From contig ML681998.1 of assembly GCA_007922195.1 (NCBI GenBank), positions 13,229,762 to 13,293,761 on the forward strand: a stretch of DNA of 64,000 nucleotides. The letters are read 5' to 3'. The notes beneath the pieces were generated by a model that was given only the letters and a program-made list of their open reading frames with translations, was not told where the DNA came from and made no database searches. Below, piece by piece: positions 31,874 to 44,707 of the stretch; within the stretch, counting starts at the first letter, position 1; each line of letters opens with the position of its first letter. The DNA comes from Podocnemis expansa (lineage: Eukaryota > Chordata > Testudines > Podocnemididae). The position numbers were made by a program, and so were the translations under genes.

Positions 31874-33599
31874 GGGAAAAGAAAACTAAGGCCATATATA
31901 TGTTTACAGAGATCACTAATTTTCCATCACTTAATGAGCATCTTCTTTATCTTACAACTTATGTTATTCATCAAGTAATTCATGACACTACTTACTGGAA
32001 CATAATGGCTCCATTTACCAGAAAGCTAGTTTAATCTGCTATTCATTGGTTTTCATCCATTAAATAAAACTGACCTTTCATCTTCAGCATTGTGCTTCCA
32101 GTGAAGACTTGCCAGAAAAGCTAAAAATCTGTCTCATCAGACAGCAGCAAGGCATCTGACATCAGTAAAATATGGAGATATCCTCATCACTACATTCAGT
32201 GATAAATGAGTCCATTTCACATAACCACAAAGCTAACATTGTTTTCACAAAGCCTACAGCATACAAATAAATGAGAATCGCTTGTGTCCTGCTTGGAGGA
32301 TCACTGAGGAAACAATTTACTACGACTTAGAAACCAAAACTTTCAAGGGAAGTGTAATAAACACATGCATGCAAGACTTAGAATTGCTTGGAATGTTTGA
32401 ACAGGATCATGAATTATGCATTTCCTCACAGAATGGTGCTTGTATGAATTTTTCTAAGGAAAAAATCCTTGGGGGGTTCTCACTCATACCTTATATAGGC
32501 TAAAGTCAGTGGGCCACATTCTCCACAGTCTTTCCTCTGCACCAAGTGAATACAAAGTAAATGTAAAACCCTGCTGTAGTAAAATACTTATACTTGCCTG
32601 GCTATTCAAGGTGATGAGTCAGATATCCCGGTGTCTAATAGGTGTTTTCCCTGTGGCAGGAAAGAAGGTTGTTTTGCCATCCATTTTTAAGTAGAACTCC
32701 CTACTGATTGCATTTGAGAACACTACTTAAATAGATGGGTGGCATCAGACAATGTCCAAGTTACCCACATGTAAATTGTCCCAGCAGAATCTGAGTCTGT
32801 CAGGTGAAGAATATGAAGTGATGTCATACAGGACCTGATCCAAAACTCATTGAAAGCAGTAGGAAGACGCTCATTGACTTTAGCTAGACCTGGATCTGGT
32901 TCAAAGTGGGCAGAGGTTTCTTTAAGATGTAAAGATGCCTAGTGAATATGCTCAGAAGGAATTTTTAACAACTTGTAGCTTTCATATTCTCCCCCCCGCC
33001 CCCCTGCAAGCAAAAACAATGTTTCTCACTATGAGCTTTTCATGGGTGGAGTTTCAGATTTCAACATTGGCCATTTTTGTGCCAGTTGTATTCAAAAAGT
33101 GTTGTTAGAATATTTTGCAGTGGGAAATGTGTGGCCTTTTTTTTTTCCATTCATCCATAAATCAAAACTGTGGATTTGCTGAAACACAAAAACTCCAAAC
33201 CTTTAGGCAGAGATAAAGCATGGGAATTTTCTGTCAAAAAGGAAAGTTATGAATGTTTAAAAATAGGAGTTTACAAGTAAAATGTTCAGTAACCTAAACT
33301 ACAGCAGACATGACAGTGCCTAAAATAAACAAGGTAGATTTATTGACTGCATTGCAATGCAGAAAAGATCATAATGTTAAAATTCTAATGAGAATTTGAG
33401 GTGATTGTTTATTTAATGTGTAGGGAGGCTATAGATGTAGTTTCACTATGATATACTTTATTTCCATACTATTTTGTTTATAAAGCAAGTCTACTAGTGA
33501 AAACTGGTGTTCATTATCTTCACAGAAGCCAGATCTGTGCAGCTAGTGAATGGGCAGAAATAATCCCCCAGCAGGAGAGAGGTAAATATCTTTTAGATT
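31874..33599. other. No gene recognised
   Basis: This is about 1.7 kb of AT-rich intergenic sequence. Short frames (31849-32034, 32282-32503) have no domain. A run of C lies at 32990-33005. Confidence 0.4.
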
Positions 33600-33695
33600 T
33601 TAAATTCTTTCTGACTGCAAGCTCATTGGGACACAGCTTTTTTTTTTTTTTTGTATAGGACCTAGCACCATGGTGCCCTGACCAACTCACTCATA
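33600..33695 (+). repeat. L2/MIR-type tail
   Basis: 'gcaagctcattgggac', a T run, and 'taggacctagcaccatggtg' follow the order of the common amniote L2/MIR 3' tail. It is short and ancient. Confidence 0.45.
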
Positions 33696-33933
33696 ATTTC
33701 TGTCTGAAAGTTTATACATTTGTGCATTGATGCCGGTGATCAAAGTATTTCAGGCGAATGAGCGCTCAAATGTGGGAAGCATGAAGGATGTTTGTTTCTC
33801 CTTGTTTATATTCTATTGCACATCTGCTAGGTGCCTTATGGTGCAGGATGTTTTGTCTTCCATCATGCATTAACCATTGCTGGTGATGCCTGCTTGATTA
33901 CATTACAGGAACACCAGTGGTCTTAGTCACATT

Positions 33934-35071
33934 GGGTATGTCTACACACAGAATGTTAGTTCAAATTGACTGAATTCAAACTAATCAAGGCGAACTAATT
34001 ATGATTAGTTCGAATTCAATCAAGTCGAACTAACATGGCCAGAGTAGGAAAACCAATTTGAACTAGCATGTCCATAGACAGGACTTGCTAGTTTGAATTG
34101 GAGGAGGGGCATCATGGGAGGTGTGATAACATGGCCCCCCTGGCAGGGACATGTTGCCACCCAATCCCCTGCCAGGCTCCAGCCCCTGCAGCCCAGCACA
34201 GGGAAGAGCATCCCCTGCACAGCTCTCGGTGCCCTGTGGCCAGAGCTGGGCAGGGGATGCTTTCCCCCAGCTGCTGCTCACAAGGCAGGAGCCTGGCAGG
34301 GACTGTTTTCTCCTGGCAGGGCTCCTTGGGGCCAGGGTGTGCGTGCACACACACACACACACATACACACACACACGGACCAGTGGGGGCGGGGGAGAAA
34401 GGATTCCCCCGGCCCTGCGCTGTCAGCTCCTGGGTGAATCCTCCCCCCCCCCACCGCCCCCACTCTGTCAGTGCTGGGCAGGGGGAATCCCTTGTCCCCC
34501 TGCTGCCAGCACAGGGTTGGGGGGTGAGACGGGATCCCAGTACCCTTCAGGAGCCCCACTGGCAGCAGGGCCAAAGCAGCTCAGCGTGGGGCTGTCAAAC
34601 CTTGCTGTTGGCGGGGGGCAAACGTGGGACTGCTTTTGCTCCCTGCAGGCAGTGGGGTTTGAAAGCCCTGTGCAGGGCTGCCTTTGCTTCCTGCCTCCAG
34701 CGGGGTTTGACAGCCTGGCATGAGGCTGCTTTTGACAGCCCAGCGCAGGGCTGCCTTTACCCTGCACTGGTCTTCCTTCCAGGGTGCCATGCACCCTGGG
34801 AGGTAGGTCAACCATATGAATTCAAACTAACTTCAGTTTGAATTCATATGTCTACACAGCATCAATTCGAACTTTAGCATTGGAACTGACGATCCCTTTG
34901 AAGTTACCAGAGGTTTTGTAACTTTGAAGGGACCTCTCCTGGATTCAGCCTAATGGAAGCCTGAGGTCGAATTGGCCAGAGTGCTGTGTAAACAAGTAAA
35001 TTTTTAAATTCAACCTAATGTTTATTAGGTTGAATTTAAGTGTGTGTGTGTGTGTGTGTGTAGACATACCC
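33934..35071. mobile_element. Long Harbinger-end non-autonomous element M5 (1138 bp)
   Basis: The ends are GGGTATGTCTACAC and GTGTAGACATACCC, with ATT and TTT as a weak flanking triplet. The left arm is of the TTAGTTCGAA type, followed by the 'gcatcatgggaggtgtgataacatggc' region (about 34088-34115) that precedes transposase in B and C. The core is GC-rich with (CA)n at 34345-34377 and a (TG)n at 35040-35061. The right third (34780 on) matches the 59.4 kb element. The 247-residue frame at 34098-34841 is compositional. Confidence 0.7.
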
Positions 35072-35704
35072 TTTGACAATTTTGATGTTGGTGATATGGA
35101 AAAATTAAGGTTCAGATTTTTCAGTAAGATCTGATCACAGGCAGTGCAATATGGACAAAGCTTGTCTGCAAACAACCAACAGAAAATCCCTCTTGTGAGT
35201 AGAAAAGCCTGCTTTTACAAAGCTAAGTAAGGCAGAAGCTCTAGCACCTTTAGCCCACCATCAGGGGAAGGAGTATGGTGTGTTGAGCCAGAACTGTAGT
35301 GAAGCAGAGCCCCACAGCTCCTATTCTTCACTGACATAAGGCTGTTTATGGCCCTGACATCAGAGGCATAGAGCAGATATAACCAAATATATAATAATAT
35401 AATTGTTATAACCAGTGCTTTTTTAGTTTAGAAAAAAAAAGTGATGATATGGTCCTTTCCCTTGCTGAGCCCACTCCCACACCTACTCACCTGGGCAACA
35501 GAGCTGCAAAAAAAAAGTGCTGGTACTCCACACCCCTGAGTACCATCACAAAAATCCACTGGTTAGAATTAATGTGGGGGCTGAGCAGCATGGATTCAAA
35601 GAGCTGCAATAAACTTCTTGATGCCTCTCCACCACCTGATCTCCCCTCCCAGAGCAGATCTTGGATGCAAAGGAGACTGTAGCTCATTTTATGCAGCTAA
35701 TAAT
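35072..35704. other. No feature recognised
   Basis: This is a stretch of ordinary sequence between the M5 element and the CR1 tail. I see no domain-bearing frame. Confidence 0.35.
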
Positions 35705-36115
35705 CATAGAATGATAGGGTTGGAAAACACCTCATGAGGTCATCTAGTCCAACCCCCTGCTAAAAGCAAGACCACTCCCACTAAATCAGCCCAGCCAGGG
35801 TTCTGTCTAACTGGACCTTAAATGGTACCAAAGATGGAGATTCCACCACCTCTTGAGGCAATCCATTTCAGTGCTTACCCACCCTCCTAATAAGAAAGTT
35901 TTTCCTAATATCCAAACTTGACTGCCCCAGCTGCAGCTTGAAATCCTTGCTTCTTGTTCTGTCCTCTGTTATTACTGAGAACAGCCTAGCTCCCTCCTCT
36001 TGGAAGCACCCCTTCAAGAAGTTGAAGGTTGCTATCAAATCTCCTCCCTCAGTCTTCTCTTCTGCAGGCTAAAGAAGCCTAGTTCCTTCAGTCTCTCCTC
36101 ATAAGTCATGTGCCC
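35705..36115 (-). repeat. CR1 LINE 3' end, minus strand
   Basis: It starts with the CR1 3' terminus 'atcatagaatgatagggttgg' and 'catctagtccaaccccctgc', then the reverse complement of the ORF2 C-terminus up to about 36115 ('cctcataagtcatgtgcccca'). It is similar in sequence to the 48.1 kb and 48.6-51.8 kb copies, so relatively young. From 36116 to 36840 I see nothing else. Confidence 0.8.
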
Positions 36116-36840
36116 CAATAATGGCTTGGTCTAGAGTGTCTTCTCATCAGTGGGTTGGAACTGGCATTGGGGCTGTGGATTAACGTATCCTAAACAATGA
36201 AACTTGTTTTAAAGCTTTAATGGGCTTGTGCTCAGAGGTGGAATCGTAAAGTTATTAAATGTACAATATATACTGGCACACTTCCCAGATGATCAGATTT
36301 GTATATTTAAAAAAGTCACTACCTTGTGCCTTGACCTCATTTTAACCAGTGTAGTTTTACCCCAAGAGGGTTTGAAGATGCGGGCTGTCTGAACTCTAAA
36401 AGTCATTAAAAGATTGCTTTTCAAATAAGCAACAGTGACAGCATATTTAGAAATGTGTGGACTCAAATGTTTCAGAAGTTACTTACGTTTATCATTTCCA
36501 TTTTTGTAATGTCTTAAGTAAATATTTTATTAGACCACAAGTGCACAGCTCAGGACTTGATATTTTAATTTGCACTGGGAAATACAAAACCCTTCTTTCG
36601 TCGACTGTCCAGAGACGTATAGTCTGATTATTAGTATTCAGGGAGTATTTTTAGTAATTTTGATTTCTTGGCTTAGCTTATTATAAATATTTTTGGGGTA
36701 ATTTGCAAACTTTTAATTAAAGTGGGGACAGGATCTGGGTCATCCTATATCAAAAGCATTTTTTATATAAATAGTATTTGCACATTTAACATACTGTATT
36801 ATATGTGAAGCTTTAATAGATTTTTTTTAACAAAGTCATT

Positions 36841-36952
36841 TGACCATGAACACTGGTGTCAGTGATTCTTTGCACATGAGTTACTGGGTTCAATTCCCAG
36901 GGGGTTGGACTTGATGATCTTATGAGGTCCCTTCCAGCCCTATGATTTGATT
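36841..36952 (+). repeat. SINE-like unit with B-box head and CR1 tail
   Basis: A tRNA-style B box, 'gggttcaattccc' (about 36888-36900), is followed directly by a CR1 3' end ('gggttggacttgatgatc', 'gaggtcccttccagccctatga'). Turtle Cry I SINEs are known to join a tRNA-derived head to a CR1 tail. The A box is not clear, so it may instead be a bare CR1 tail after a chance match. Confidence 0.4.
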
Positions 36953-36968
36953 TGACTAGTCTAATAAG

Positions 36969-37506
36969 CAAGGCTGGATTAAGGCAGGAGCTTTAGGGGC
37001 TGCAGCCCTAGGTCCCAACCTAAAGGGGGGCCTTTGCCACACTCGCCAAATATCCAGCCCTGCTCAGACTGGCACAGCACTGGTCAGGCCTGGAAAGTCC
37101 ACTCTGCCAGGCCCCTGGGGGCCCTGGTGCAGTGGCCTGACCGCACTCTGGACCCTGGATGGCAGCTGCTGGAGGACGCACTGTGTGCTGGCTGGCTCAA
37201 CCCCGCAGTGCTCCTGCACGTGCTTCCTCCCCTACCTCCCCCGCCCCTGCTGCCCCTGGCCAGCCAGCCTGGAGGCAGGGCAGGAGCGCCATAAATCCTG
37301 GTCTCTGGCCCTATGGCCCTAGTCCCCCTTCTCCCAGTGCCAAGCCTGCTTGGTTGGTGGGCTGCTGGGTGGCCCTGGGATGGCACGCTCAAACACCACC
37401 CTGCCCTGCCCCCAGGCTGGCAATTGCATTAGGTAAGGTGGAGTCTGAGAGTGGGGCCCACAAAAGTGGGCAACCTGGGGCCCCAGGATCCATTAATCCA
37501 GCCCTG
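36969..37506. mobile_element. Probable hAT-type non-autonomous element (538 bp)
   Basis: The ends CAAGGCTGGATTAA and TTAATCCAGCCCTG are inverted repeats starting and ending with the hAT-like CA/TG. The flanking 8-bp strings (ctaataag, actataaa) match poorly. The core is GC-rich and noncoding. Confidence 0.55.
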
Positions 37507-37729
37507 ACTATAAATGGTTTTAATTTATAATAAGTGCCCTCTAAGCAATTTCACGTATCCAAATTCTAAATGCAAATAAAATCCATTTGAATGGTTCCCT
37601 TCTACAGTGTAAGTCTGAAGGTAATGTCACACATATCATGAGGATTTGGAGAATATAATCATTTAAAGAGTGTTGCTCTCACATAGCAGTTATCTTTTGT
37701 GTATTAGGACAGTCTCAGAGGAATTGTTC

Positions 37730-38030
37730 CAAAGGGGTGGCTGTGTTAGTCTACTTCAGCAAAACAAACAAGCAGTCCTGTGGCACTTTTAAAGACTAAC
37801 AAATTTATTATCACATGAGCTTCTGTGGGAGAAAAATCCCTGTTTGTCAGCTGCTTTGAAAATGGGGAACTTACAAAATGGGAGGAAAATAAATGCATGT
37901 CCTGCACCAGGTTGTGATATAATAGGTGGCGTTGACCATGCCCCCTCTTCAGTCCCTTTTGGACTTCCCTGCATGCATGTGTGTGTTTGCACGCATCTGC
38001 ATGCACATGCACACTTCACAATGTTGGCCT
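37730..38030 (-). repeat. PLE 3' region, minus strand
   Basis: It opens with the PLE terminus in reverse ('ccaaaggggtggctgtgttagtc', 'acaagcagtcctgtggcac', 'atcacatgagcttctg') and extends into the 3' UTR ('aaaatggggaacttac'). Its inner end, near 38030, is not sharp. It is 5'-truncated without coding sequence. Confidence 0.65.
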
Positions 38031-38168
38031 GATTCTTCACTCTTGTTCATTTTTACAGTCATTTGCATTTGTGAAAGCAAAGCAGATGTAAAATGCTACA
38101 AAGTCAGAAAAACAGGATTTTACATTCTTTTTCCACAGTTGCAAAGGCTTAGTTTCAGTGCAGTAGAG

Positions 38169-38346
38169 CAGTGGTTCTCAACCACTGTGTCAGGACACAT
38201 TACCATGTTGCCACACAGTTGTAAGTGTGTAGAGAAGAGCCAAGGAGATGGCTGGATTTGACCTGAAGGGAGTGAGCTAGTGTGTCCTGTAGAGCCGCAA
38301 TATGCTGCCAAGTGTGTCACGACCCACAAAAGGTTGAGAACCACTG
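38169..38346 (+). mobile_element. 178-bp hAT MITE, family h1
   Basis: The ends CAGTGGTTCTCAACC and GGTTGAGAACCACTG are perfect inverted repeats. The flanks are a perfect 8-bp duplication CAGTAGAG (38161-38168 and 38347-38354). An inverted, diverged family member lies at 55741-55916. It is noncoding. Confidence 0.88.
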
Positions 38347-38354
38347 CAGTAGAG

Positions 38355-40441
38355 ACTCACACTCTTTGTGGGCCAGATCCTCAGCTTCTATAAATGGATG
38401 TAGCCCATTTGACGTTAGGGAAACTGGACTGATTTACACTATGCTGTATGTGTTACAAGACTGCTAAATTCATTGACTTCTGTGGTGATTTACATAAATG
38501 TAACTGAGATCATAATGCAGCCCAATGAATTGATGTCATATTTTTTGTTCACTAGATGAAGCAAAATAATAGCTTTTGGGTTGATTCATTTTGTTTTGTT
38601 TTTAACTGCACAGATGTATTCAGAACATGTATCTGTTCAAGTGCTAACTCTCTAAGATATGTGGCTTAGGAGCTATGTTCCCTCTAAGCTGTGCACGTGT
38701 GCATGCGCACACAGGTTGTGAAGCCCGTGCACACAACAAAATTAAGTGCGCACAAAAAAATTCAACAGTGCTAATATTTTTGTGCTACTTTAAGAAGGCA
38801 GTTTCAAATAGCATGTTTCAAATAAGGTCTTGTAATTTATAAAATCATTTCCATAACCATATAAAAATAAAATTTAGATATTATTTGCATCATATGCTTC
38901 GTTGCGCTCACAAGTTTGAACACACTCACTGGAGTGTGCACAAATTTGGATACTGGTTCTGAAAATTTGCACAAAAGAAATTTTTTGTGCACACAGACTA
39001 TGAAAAATTAGGGGGAACATTGCTTAGGAGCACAGGCCTGGATGGTGCCAAGCACCTCCCTATCCCACGACAAGCCAAGGTGTAAATCCACAGCACACCA
39101 GCTTGCAATACTGTAATATCCCACTTGAACACTACCGCCGTGCACTGGAAATCCCGGAGTGCGGCTTGGAATTCAGAAGCATATGTTAATCTTAACATTA
39201 CACAGAATAATTTGTTCTCTATAGTCCTCTCAGACTTGTAAGTGATTGGGAGCTGGCTTGCAGCATTTGTTTTTACACACATATTTACCAGTGAAAAAGT
39301 CCCAATGGAGACTTACACACTCGAGAAGTTTATGTTGATTCAGCACAGTGCAAGAAGATTTTGGCAACATTATATATTTTGCTACTCCCATATGTTTAAT
39401 TCTATTAAAGGGACAGACCAACATTCTGAATTTTTAGAACATATACATATTGAACCTCTCAGCAGGCATAAACAGAAAAACAGATACGAAAATAAAGAGT
39501 ATGAATTTATTAACCTTCCAGACAGATTATGAAGTTCATTATTTTCTCTCCTTGGGGATGAAATGGATGAAGAGATGGATATATACACAATTTAGAGGCT
39601 TTACCATTGAGGTCAGGGGGTATCTAGGGTGGATATGCCTTTATATGATTTTTATGTTTTGATGCAGTACATGACGTGTGTGTGTGTGAGAGAGAGAGCA
39701 AAAGAGAGAGAGAGAGATTAATTTCTTATGTTCATACATAAACAGACAATAAAAAGTACAAAAAGGTAGGTGATTTACAGCCTGTATATTTCCAGACTGT
39801 ATGTTTCATGTGATCATCAATAGAACTGTGTAATTATGCAATTTTACAATGTATCTAGACCAGACAATACAGAACCAGATAAGATTACATAGAGATGATA
39901 CTATTTATTTTCAAAAAATAACTAAACACACAGAGCATGTGATAGTTGCCAATTGATATACAAATATATTAATTATATTAAGGTCATCTTTTGAATACAG
40001 GACTTCACCAAAACTGCCAGAATACATTTATCTCCCATAGTAACCTGAAAAATTTCCAGAACCCATCTGCGTTAGGAGAGCTGTGGTGAAAGCCAAATAA
40101 TAAGTGCTTCTGGCCTTCCATTGGTATGGTAACAGCTGTCTGGATGCTACAGCAAGGATTTTTCGTGTGAACCATGCTGGAGGATTGAAAAGATAAATGA
40201 TGCAATCAGTGCTTAGGTGCATTGTTTCTACATATAGCAATGAACTAGGTAGATGAGCCTTATAAATTTCACTAGTAATCACTCTCAGCATGTACTATAT
40301 TCTGGAGAATGCACCCAGTTGGCTCTCAAGATCCTAAAATCCCATGTGGAATGAGGACAATAGACAAGTTTGTTCCTCATTAATATTTCACTTCATTTCT
40401 TTTCACCATCTTGAATACCATGCAAACTACTCATTTAATCA
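38355..40441. other. No gene recognised; microsatellite at 39676-39718
   Basis: The region has AT-rich sequence with a (TG)n(AG)n microsatellite at 39676-39718. The block around 38680-39010 with 'gtgcacacac' and 'gtgtgcacaaattt' phrases may be an unclassified repeat. The frame 39242-39532 has no known domain. Confidence 0.35.
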
Positions 40442-40449
40442 GTATAGGA

Positions 40450-41379
40450 CAGGAGCATCAAACCTAAGGCGCAGGGGCCGGAAGTGGCCCACCAAGGGCA
40501 CTAATCTGGCCCACAGAGCTGCTGCCTGGACTGTGCCTGGGAGTTCTCTGCAACAGCAGTGGACAGGAAAGACAGGTGGCCACTGGCAGAGCAGGGGTAG
40601 ACTTACTTCTGTCTCACTCACATGATCCTAGTCACAGCACAGGCAAACAAAAGAAGCACTCCAGCCAATCCCAGCTCAGCTCTGCTGTGGTTTGCCAACC
40701 AATCAGAGTCTCAGTCACTGCAGGCTGGGCTGGGCTCCTGGAGATGCCCCCCACCACTCCCCACCCCAACTGTTCACTGTCGGTCAGCATGCTAATTTTA
40801 TTGACAGCACATTGCATGAATCACAAAAAACGAAAGGAAAATGTAGCAGAGGCCTATGCGGGAATGAATCAATCAAAGGCCAGCTGGGACTGAGCCCAAC
40901 CAAAGGCCAGAATCCCTCATCTTCAAAGCATCTGACAAAGTGGGATTTTCTCCCATGGAAGCTCATGCAATAATTAAATTTGTTAGTCTTTAAGTGCTAC
41001 AGGACTCCTTGTTTTTTGTGCTGAATGGCTGACAGTAAGTGGGCGGAGAAAGTGGGAGGCAGGGGCCCAGCCTGCCTGTGTCCGTGATTGTGACAGACTG
41101 ATTGCCTACTGCCACATGGTAGTGGAAGTGGAAAGGGAAGGAGAAGGGGTGTCCAGGAGCTGCCCAGAAGTTTGCGAGCCAGTGTGGGGAAGGGGAGCCC
41201 ACCAATCAGGGAAGAGGAACAGTGTCTGAGTCTGCCGGGGGGCGGGGGGAGAGGGATGCCCATGCCTTTCTGAATGTGGCAGGGAAAAGGGTTGGGGAGT
41301 CTGTGTGGACACATGGCTCTCATCAGGTGTCCAGCCAATCCAGTGTTGCCCCCCACACCAAATGAGTTAGACACCCCTC
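40450..41379. mobile_element. hAT-type element (930 bp) with a PLE tail inside
   Basis: The left end is CAGGAGCATCAAACC and the right end GAGTTAGACACCCCTC, a diverged pair of the hAT CAGGGGTGTCAAAC type. The flanks are GTATAGGA (40442-40449) and ATATAGCA (41380-41387), six of eight matching. A forward PLE tail fragment (about 40916-41023: 'catctgacaaagtgggatttt', 'ttgttagtctttaag') lies within it. It is noncoding. Confidence 0.65.
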
Positions 41380-41387
41380 ATATAGCA

Positions 41388-42362
41388 CTTTAGTTTATCT
41401 GCAGAACTTCAAAAGCAACATTTATCATTGACCCCAGTCCTGCAACTGGAATTGGGAGGGAAGAGCCTTGTACCCATATTGGATTCCCTTTGACTTCACT
41501 AGAGTGCTGCACAGATGTAGGGCAGGATGCGAGTTGCTGTGTCATCAGTGATTTAGCCATTTTTGCAATACCTGCTCATTTTCATCCTGCATTTATCTTG
41601 TACAAGTAACTGAGTATATTGCATTAACATCAGCGTCATGACATAATTGACCTTTATTTGCACATAGAATCCAACTAGAAAATGCCCTCTTAGGTCCTTT
41701 ATTCAGTGCCCACTGTAATTCAGCCAGTTTGCCATCAGACTCTTCTGCTGTTATTTTAGCTATGCCACATTCACCTTGTAAATTAATCATCTTAATTGTT
41801 TCATAATGCTGTGAAAATTGGATAGTGTGATCAACAGTATTGGAGTGCAGCAAGTGCTATCTTTTTGAAATGTATTAAAATATTTGTTCCATATGGTAAA
41901 ATGAATTTTAAAATGTAGCTGCCAATGGAATTAGGAAAATGGGATTTTTTCTATTTACCTAAATATTGGAAAGATGCACACATTATTAGCTTTATATCAA
42001 AATAAAGGTCTCCTGAGCATGGCTGACGATTTTAGGAATAGAATAGAGTAACCGTATAAATAGTATATAGACACACACACACACTGGGAGGGATTAAAAC
42101 ATCCTTAGATTTTGGAGTGTAAAGATGGAGAGAAAGGTACACAGCACTTTCACAAAGTGACTGAAGACAAATCTGCATTACTCAGGCACATAAAAATCTG
42201 AACTTCTCCAATATTAGGAGCTGTTCAAATAGGGGGGTTTTGTGTGGCCCCATCTCTGTTCATGATGCTTTGAATTATTCACTGATGTTGATGCAGGACA
42301 GTGAGCACTTGTCCACACTTAATTTGTTGCAGCAGCATCTCAGTAGCACTTTCAGCATAGAC
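41388..42362. other. No gene recognised
   Basis: The minus-strand frame 41593-41853 (86 residues) looks evenly composed but matches nothing I know. A short (AC)n occurs at 42068-42084. Nothing else is evident. Confidence 0.35.
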
Positions 42363-42564
42363 CAGGGGTCTCAAACACATGGCCCACGGGCTGCATGCAG
42401 CTCCTGTTTCCTACAGCCTACAACAACACCTTTGTTACCAATATCTGCAATATCGTCATATGAAAAGGTTTCAGTGGTGTGGCCCTTGGGCTAAAGTACT
42501 ACTCCTCATGTGGCCCTGTACTAGTCATCATGGCACTTGTGGTGGTTTGAATTTGAGACCCCTG
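42363..42564. mobile_element. 202-bp hAT MITE
   Basis: The ends CAGGGGTCTCAAAC and TTTGAGACCCCTG are inverted repeats of the hAT type. The flanks are GCATAGAC and GTATAGTT, six of eight matching. The core has a 'tggcccacgggctgcatgcag' block typical of such elements. It is noncoding. Confidence 0.75.
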
Positions 42565-44570
42565 GTATAGTTGCTGCCTATGGGGATGGGAGCGTACCTC
42601 CCATCAACACAGATAATCTATCTCCCCAGGTGGTGGTAGCTAGGGTGACAGAAATTTCTTCTATCAGCCTAGTGCTATCTATTGAGGAATTTAGGCAAAT
42701 TTAATGGCACTGCCCATGGGGTATGGTTTTTTCTCATTCTTGCACAGTGTAGTTAAACCAACATTATTTGGCTTAAGAGTGAATACCTAGAGCCACCCTA
42801 TGCCCGGCATTATACAGGTAGCCAGCAGCATGAGATGGTGCCTCCTTCATGGCTGTGCTTCAGTTTGGGACTAGCCACAATGGGTCTGGAAAACACAGCC
42901 CCAGTGTAAGGCAAACAGTGCATGTACTGCAGGGCTTCCCAAAGTGCAGGGCGAAGACAGTTTCATATCCTCCCACCACTCTCCACCCCAGCAGTCAGAG
43001 CTGTGTAAGGACATTTGGGAGCACATGGCAAACAGTGCCATTTTAGTCAATGGATCCTTGTTTTTAAGAGGCAAATTACAAATTTGTGTGCAGTACAGCC
43101 AGCTGGAGTTCTCAAAATAGAATAGGAATGGTATAAAGATAACTCCATGAAAATACTACTGGAAATCCAAATACTTATCTAATCTTTAGGTTTGGCAACC
43201 TGCGCTACATTACGGATTGCTCATGCTGGTGAAACAGTATGTCTTTTACATCCAAAGGAGAGTAAGCCAAGAAAAAGAGTACCCTTTGGTTCAGAGGAAA
43301 GATGTTCATACATTTTTATGTTTTAAATGACTCCAGTCGACGGCTTGGAAAATTAAAAAGGCACCTGGCCAAAAACAGCTCAGTGTAATTCTACTGAATG
43401 CAGGCTAAATACAGATCAGCTCTATCTAGCTTCTCAGAGGTACACTAACCAGATACACTGTATAAAGTTCCAAAACTATCATGTGCCTAAAAGGGATTAG
43501 GGGATAACTAAAGTGAAGAAAACCAATTTATTCATAATGTGAAGCAACAGCGCATAGAAATTAATGAAAGACAGTTCTAGGGGAGACAGAGACACAGGAA
43601 ACTCAAGCCCATTTGTTTAGAGAGGAGGGAAATAGCTTCAAGTTGAAAATTGCTGACCAAAATAGTGCTGCCTAAATAGAAACTCTTTCCAGGTGTGTAA
43701 TTTATTTAGGGGGAAAAAAAGACAGACTAATCATCTTCTGTCAGAAAAAATATAATAAAGGGAACTATACGCTATTCCCTTACAAATAGTAATCCAGCTA
43801 TAGGAGGTCCTAAGCCTCACATCAGTCCTCAGAATTAACTACAACGCCACATGTAAGGTTGAGAACAGAGCAGACAAGGTTTCCCTGCTGTCTGTCCTTT
43901 TCCATTTTACTCCACTCCCTCTTGATCTTGCATTGTCTTCAGTCTGTGACTACCTTCCGTTCAATCACAGCATACAGGCCAGATTCTTAGCTGATATAAA
44001 TTAGCTATTATTATTTATAGCTGTTGAGGATCAGACTCTTTAGCTCTGTCTCCAGGTGTAGACACATTGCAATAGGTCCTTTTGCAGAGCTCTGCACAAG
44101 TCATCACAAGTCACACTATTTGGTTCATAGAATTTTGCATGAAAATTTTCAGTTTCTCATTATGACCCATCCCTGAGATTTGCTTTTAATTTCCATTTTG
44201 ACAGAAGGACAACTTTTGTATTGAAAGATGACAAAAATGACAATTTTCACTTTTTCCACCCAAAAAAAAAAAAACAATTTGCCCCCAAAATGGGCAAAAT
44301 TCTACTTGCTTTTGTTGGTAAAAAATGGCTCATTTTCAATGGTAAGTTGATCTGATTCTGCTCATTAAAATAACCCCCCCACGGGACCTCATCAAACTTT
44401 GTCACAATATGGGGCCATTTTTTAGTTCTTCTGAAATGCACAAGGAAGTGAAATATTCTTAGCTTTGCATTTTCTAGTGAGTGTTGTGAGCATCTAGCCT
44501 TTTTGTTACAAATGCAGTGAGAAAAGACAATGGGACGCACTGCTGGGCAAATATTTATTTTAAAGATGCA
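42565..44570. other. No gene recognised
   Basis: This is 2 kb of AT-rich sequence without a domain-bearing frame or paired repeat ends that I can see. Confidence 0.35.
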
Positions 44571-44578
44571 AGTGAAGC

Positions 44579-44699
44579 GAGGGTGACCAGACATCAGGTG
44601 TGACAAATCAGGACAGAGGTGGTTGTAGGCAGCTAGATATAAATAAAAGCCCCAAATTTTAGGACTGTCCCTGTAAAATCGGGACCTCTGGTCACCCTG
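44579..44699. mobile_element. 121-bp palindromic hAT MITE
   Basis: The ends GAGGGTGACCAGA and TCTGGTCACCCTG are inverted repeats with only the first base changed. The perfect 8-bp duplication AGTGAAGC lies at 44571-44578 and 44700-44707. It is noncoding. Confidence 0.88.
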
Positions 44700-44707
44700 A
44701 GTGAAGC

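Noticed and set aside
34098..34841. A 247-codon frame
   Set aside because: It lies in the GC-rich core of a Harbinger-type non-autonomous element, includes a (CA)n repeat translated as Thr-His, and has no domain.
41593..41853. An 86-codon minus-strand frame with even composition
   Set aside because: No motif, no upstream splice signal and no neighbouring exon; the length is within chance for AT-rich DNA.
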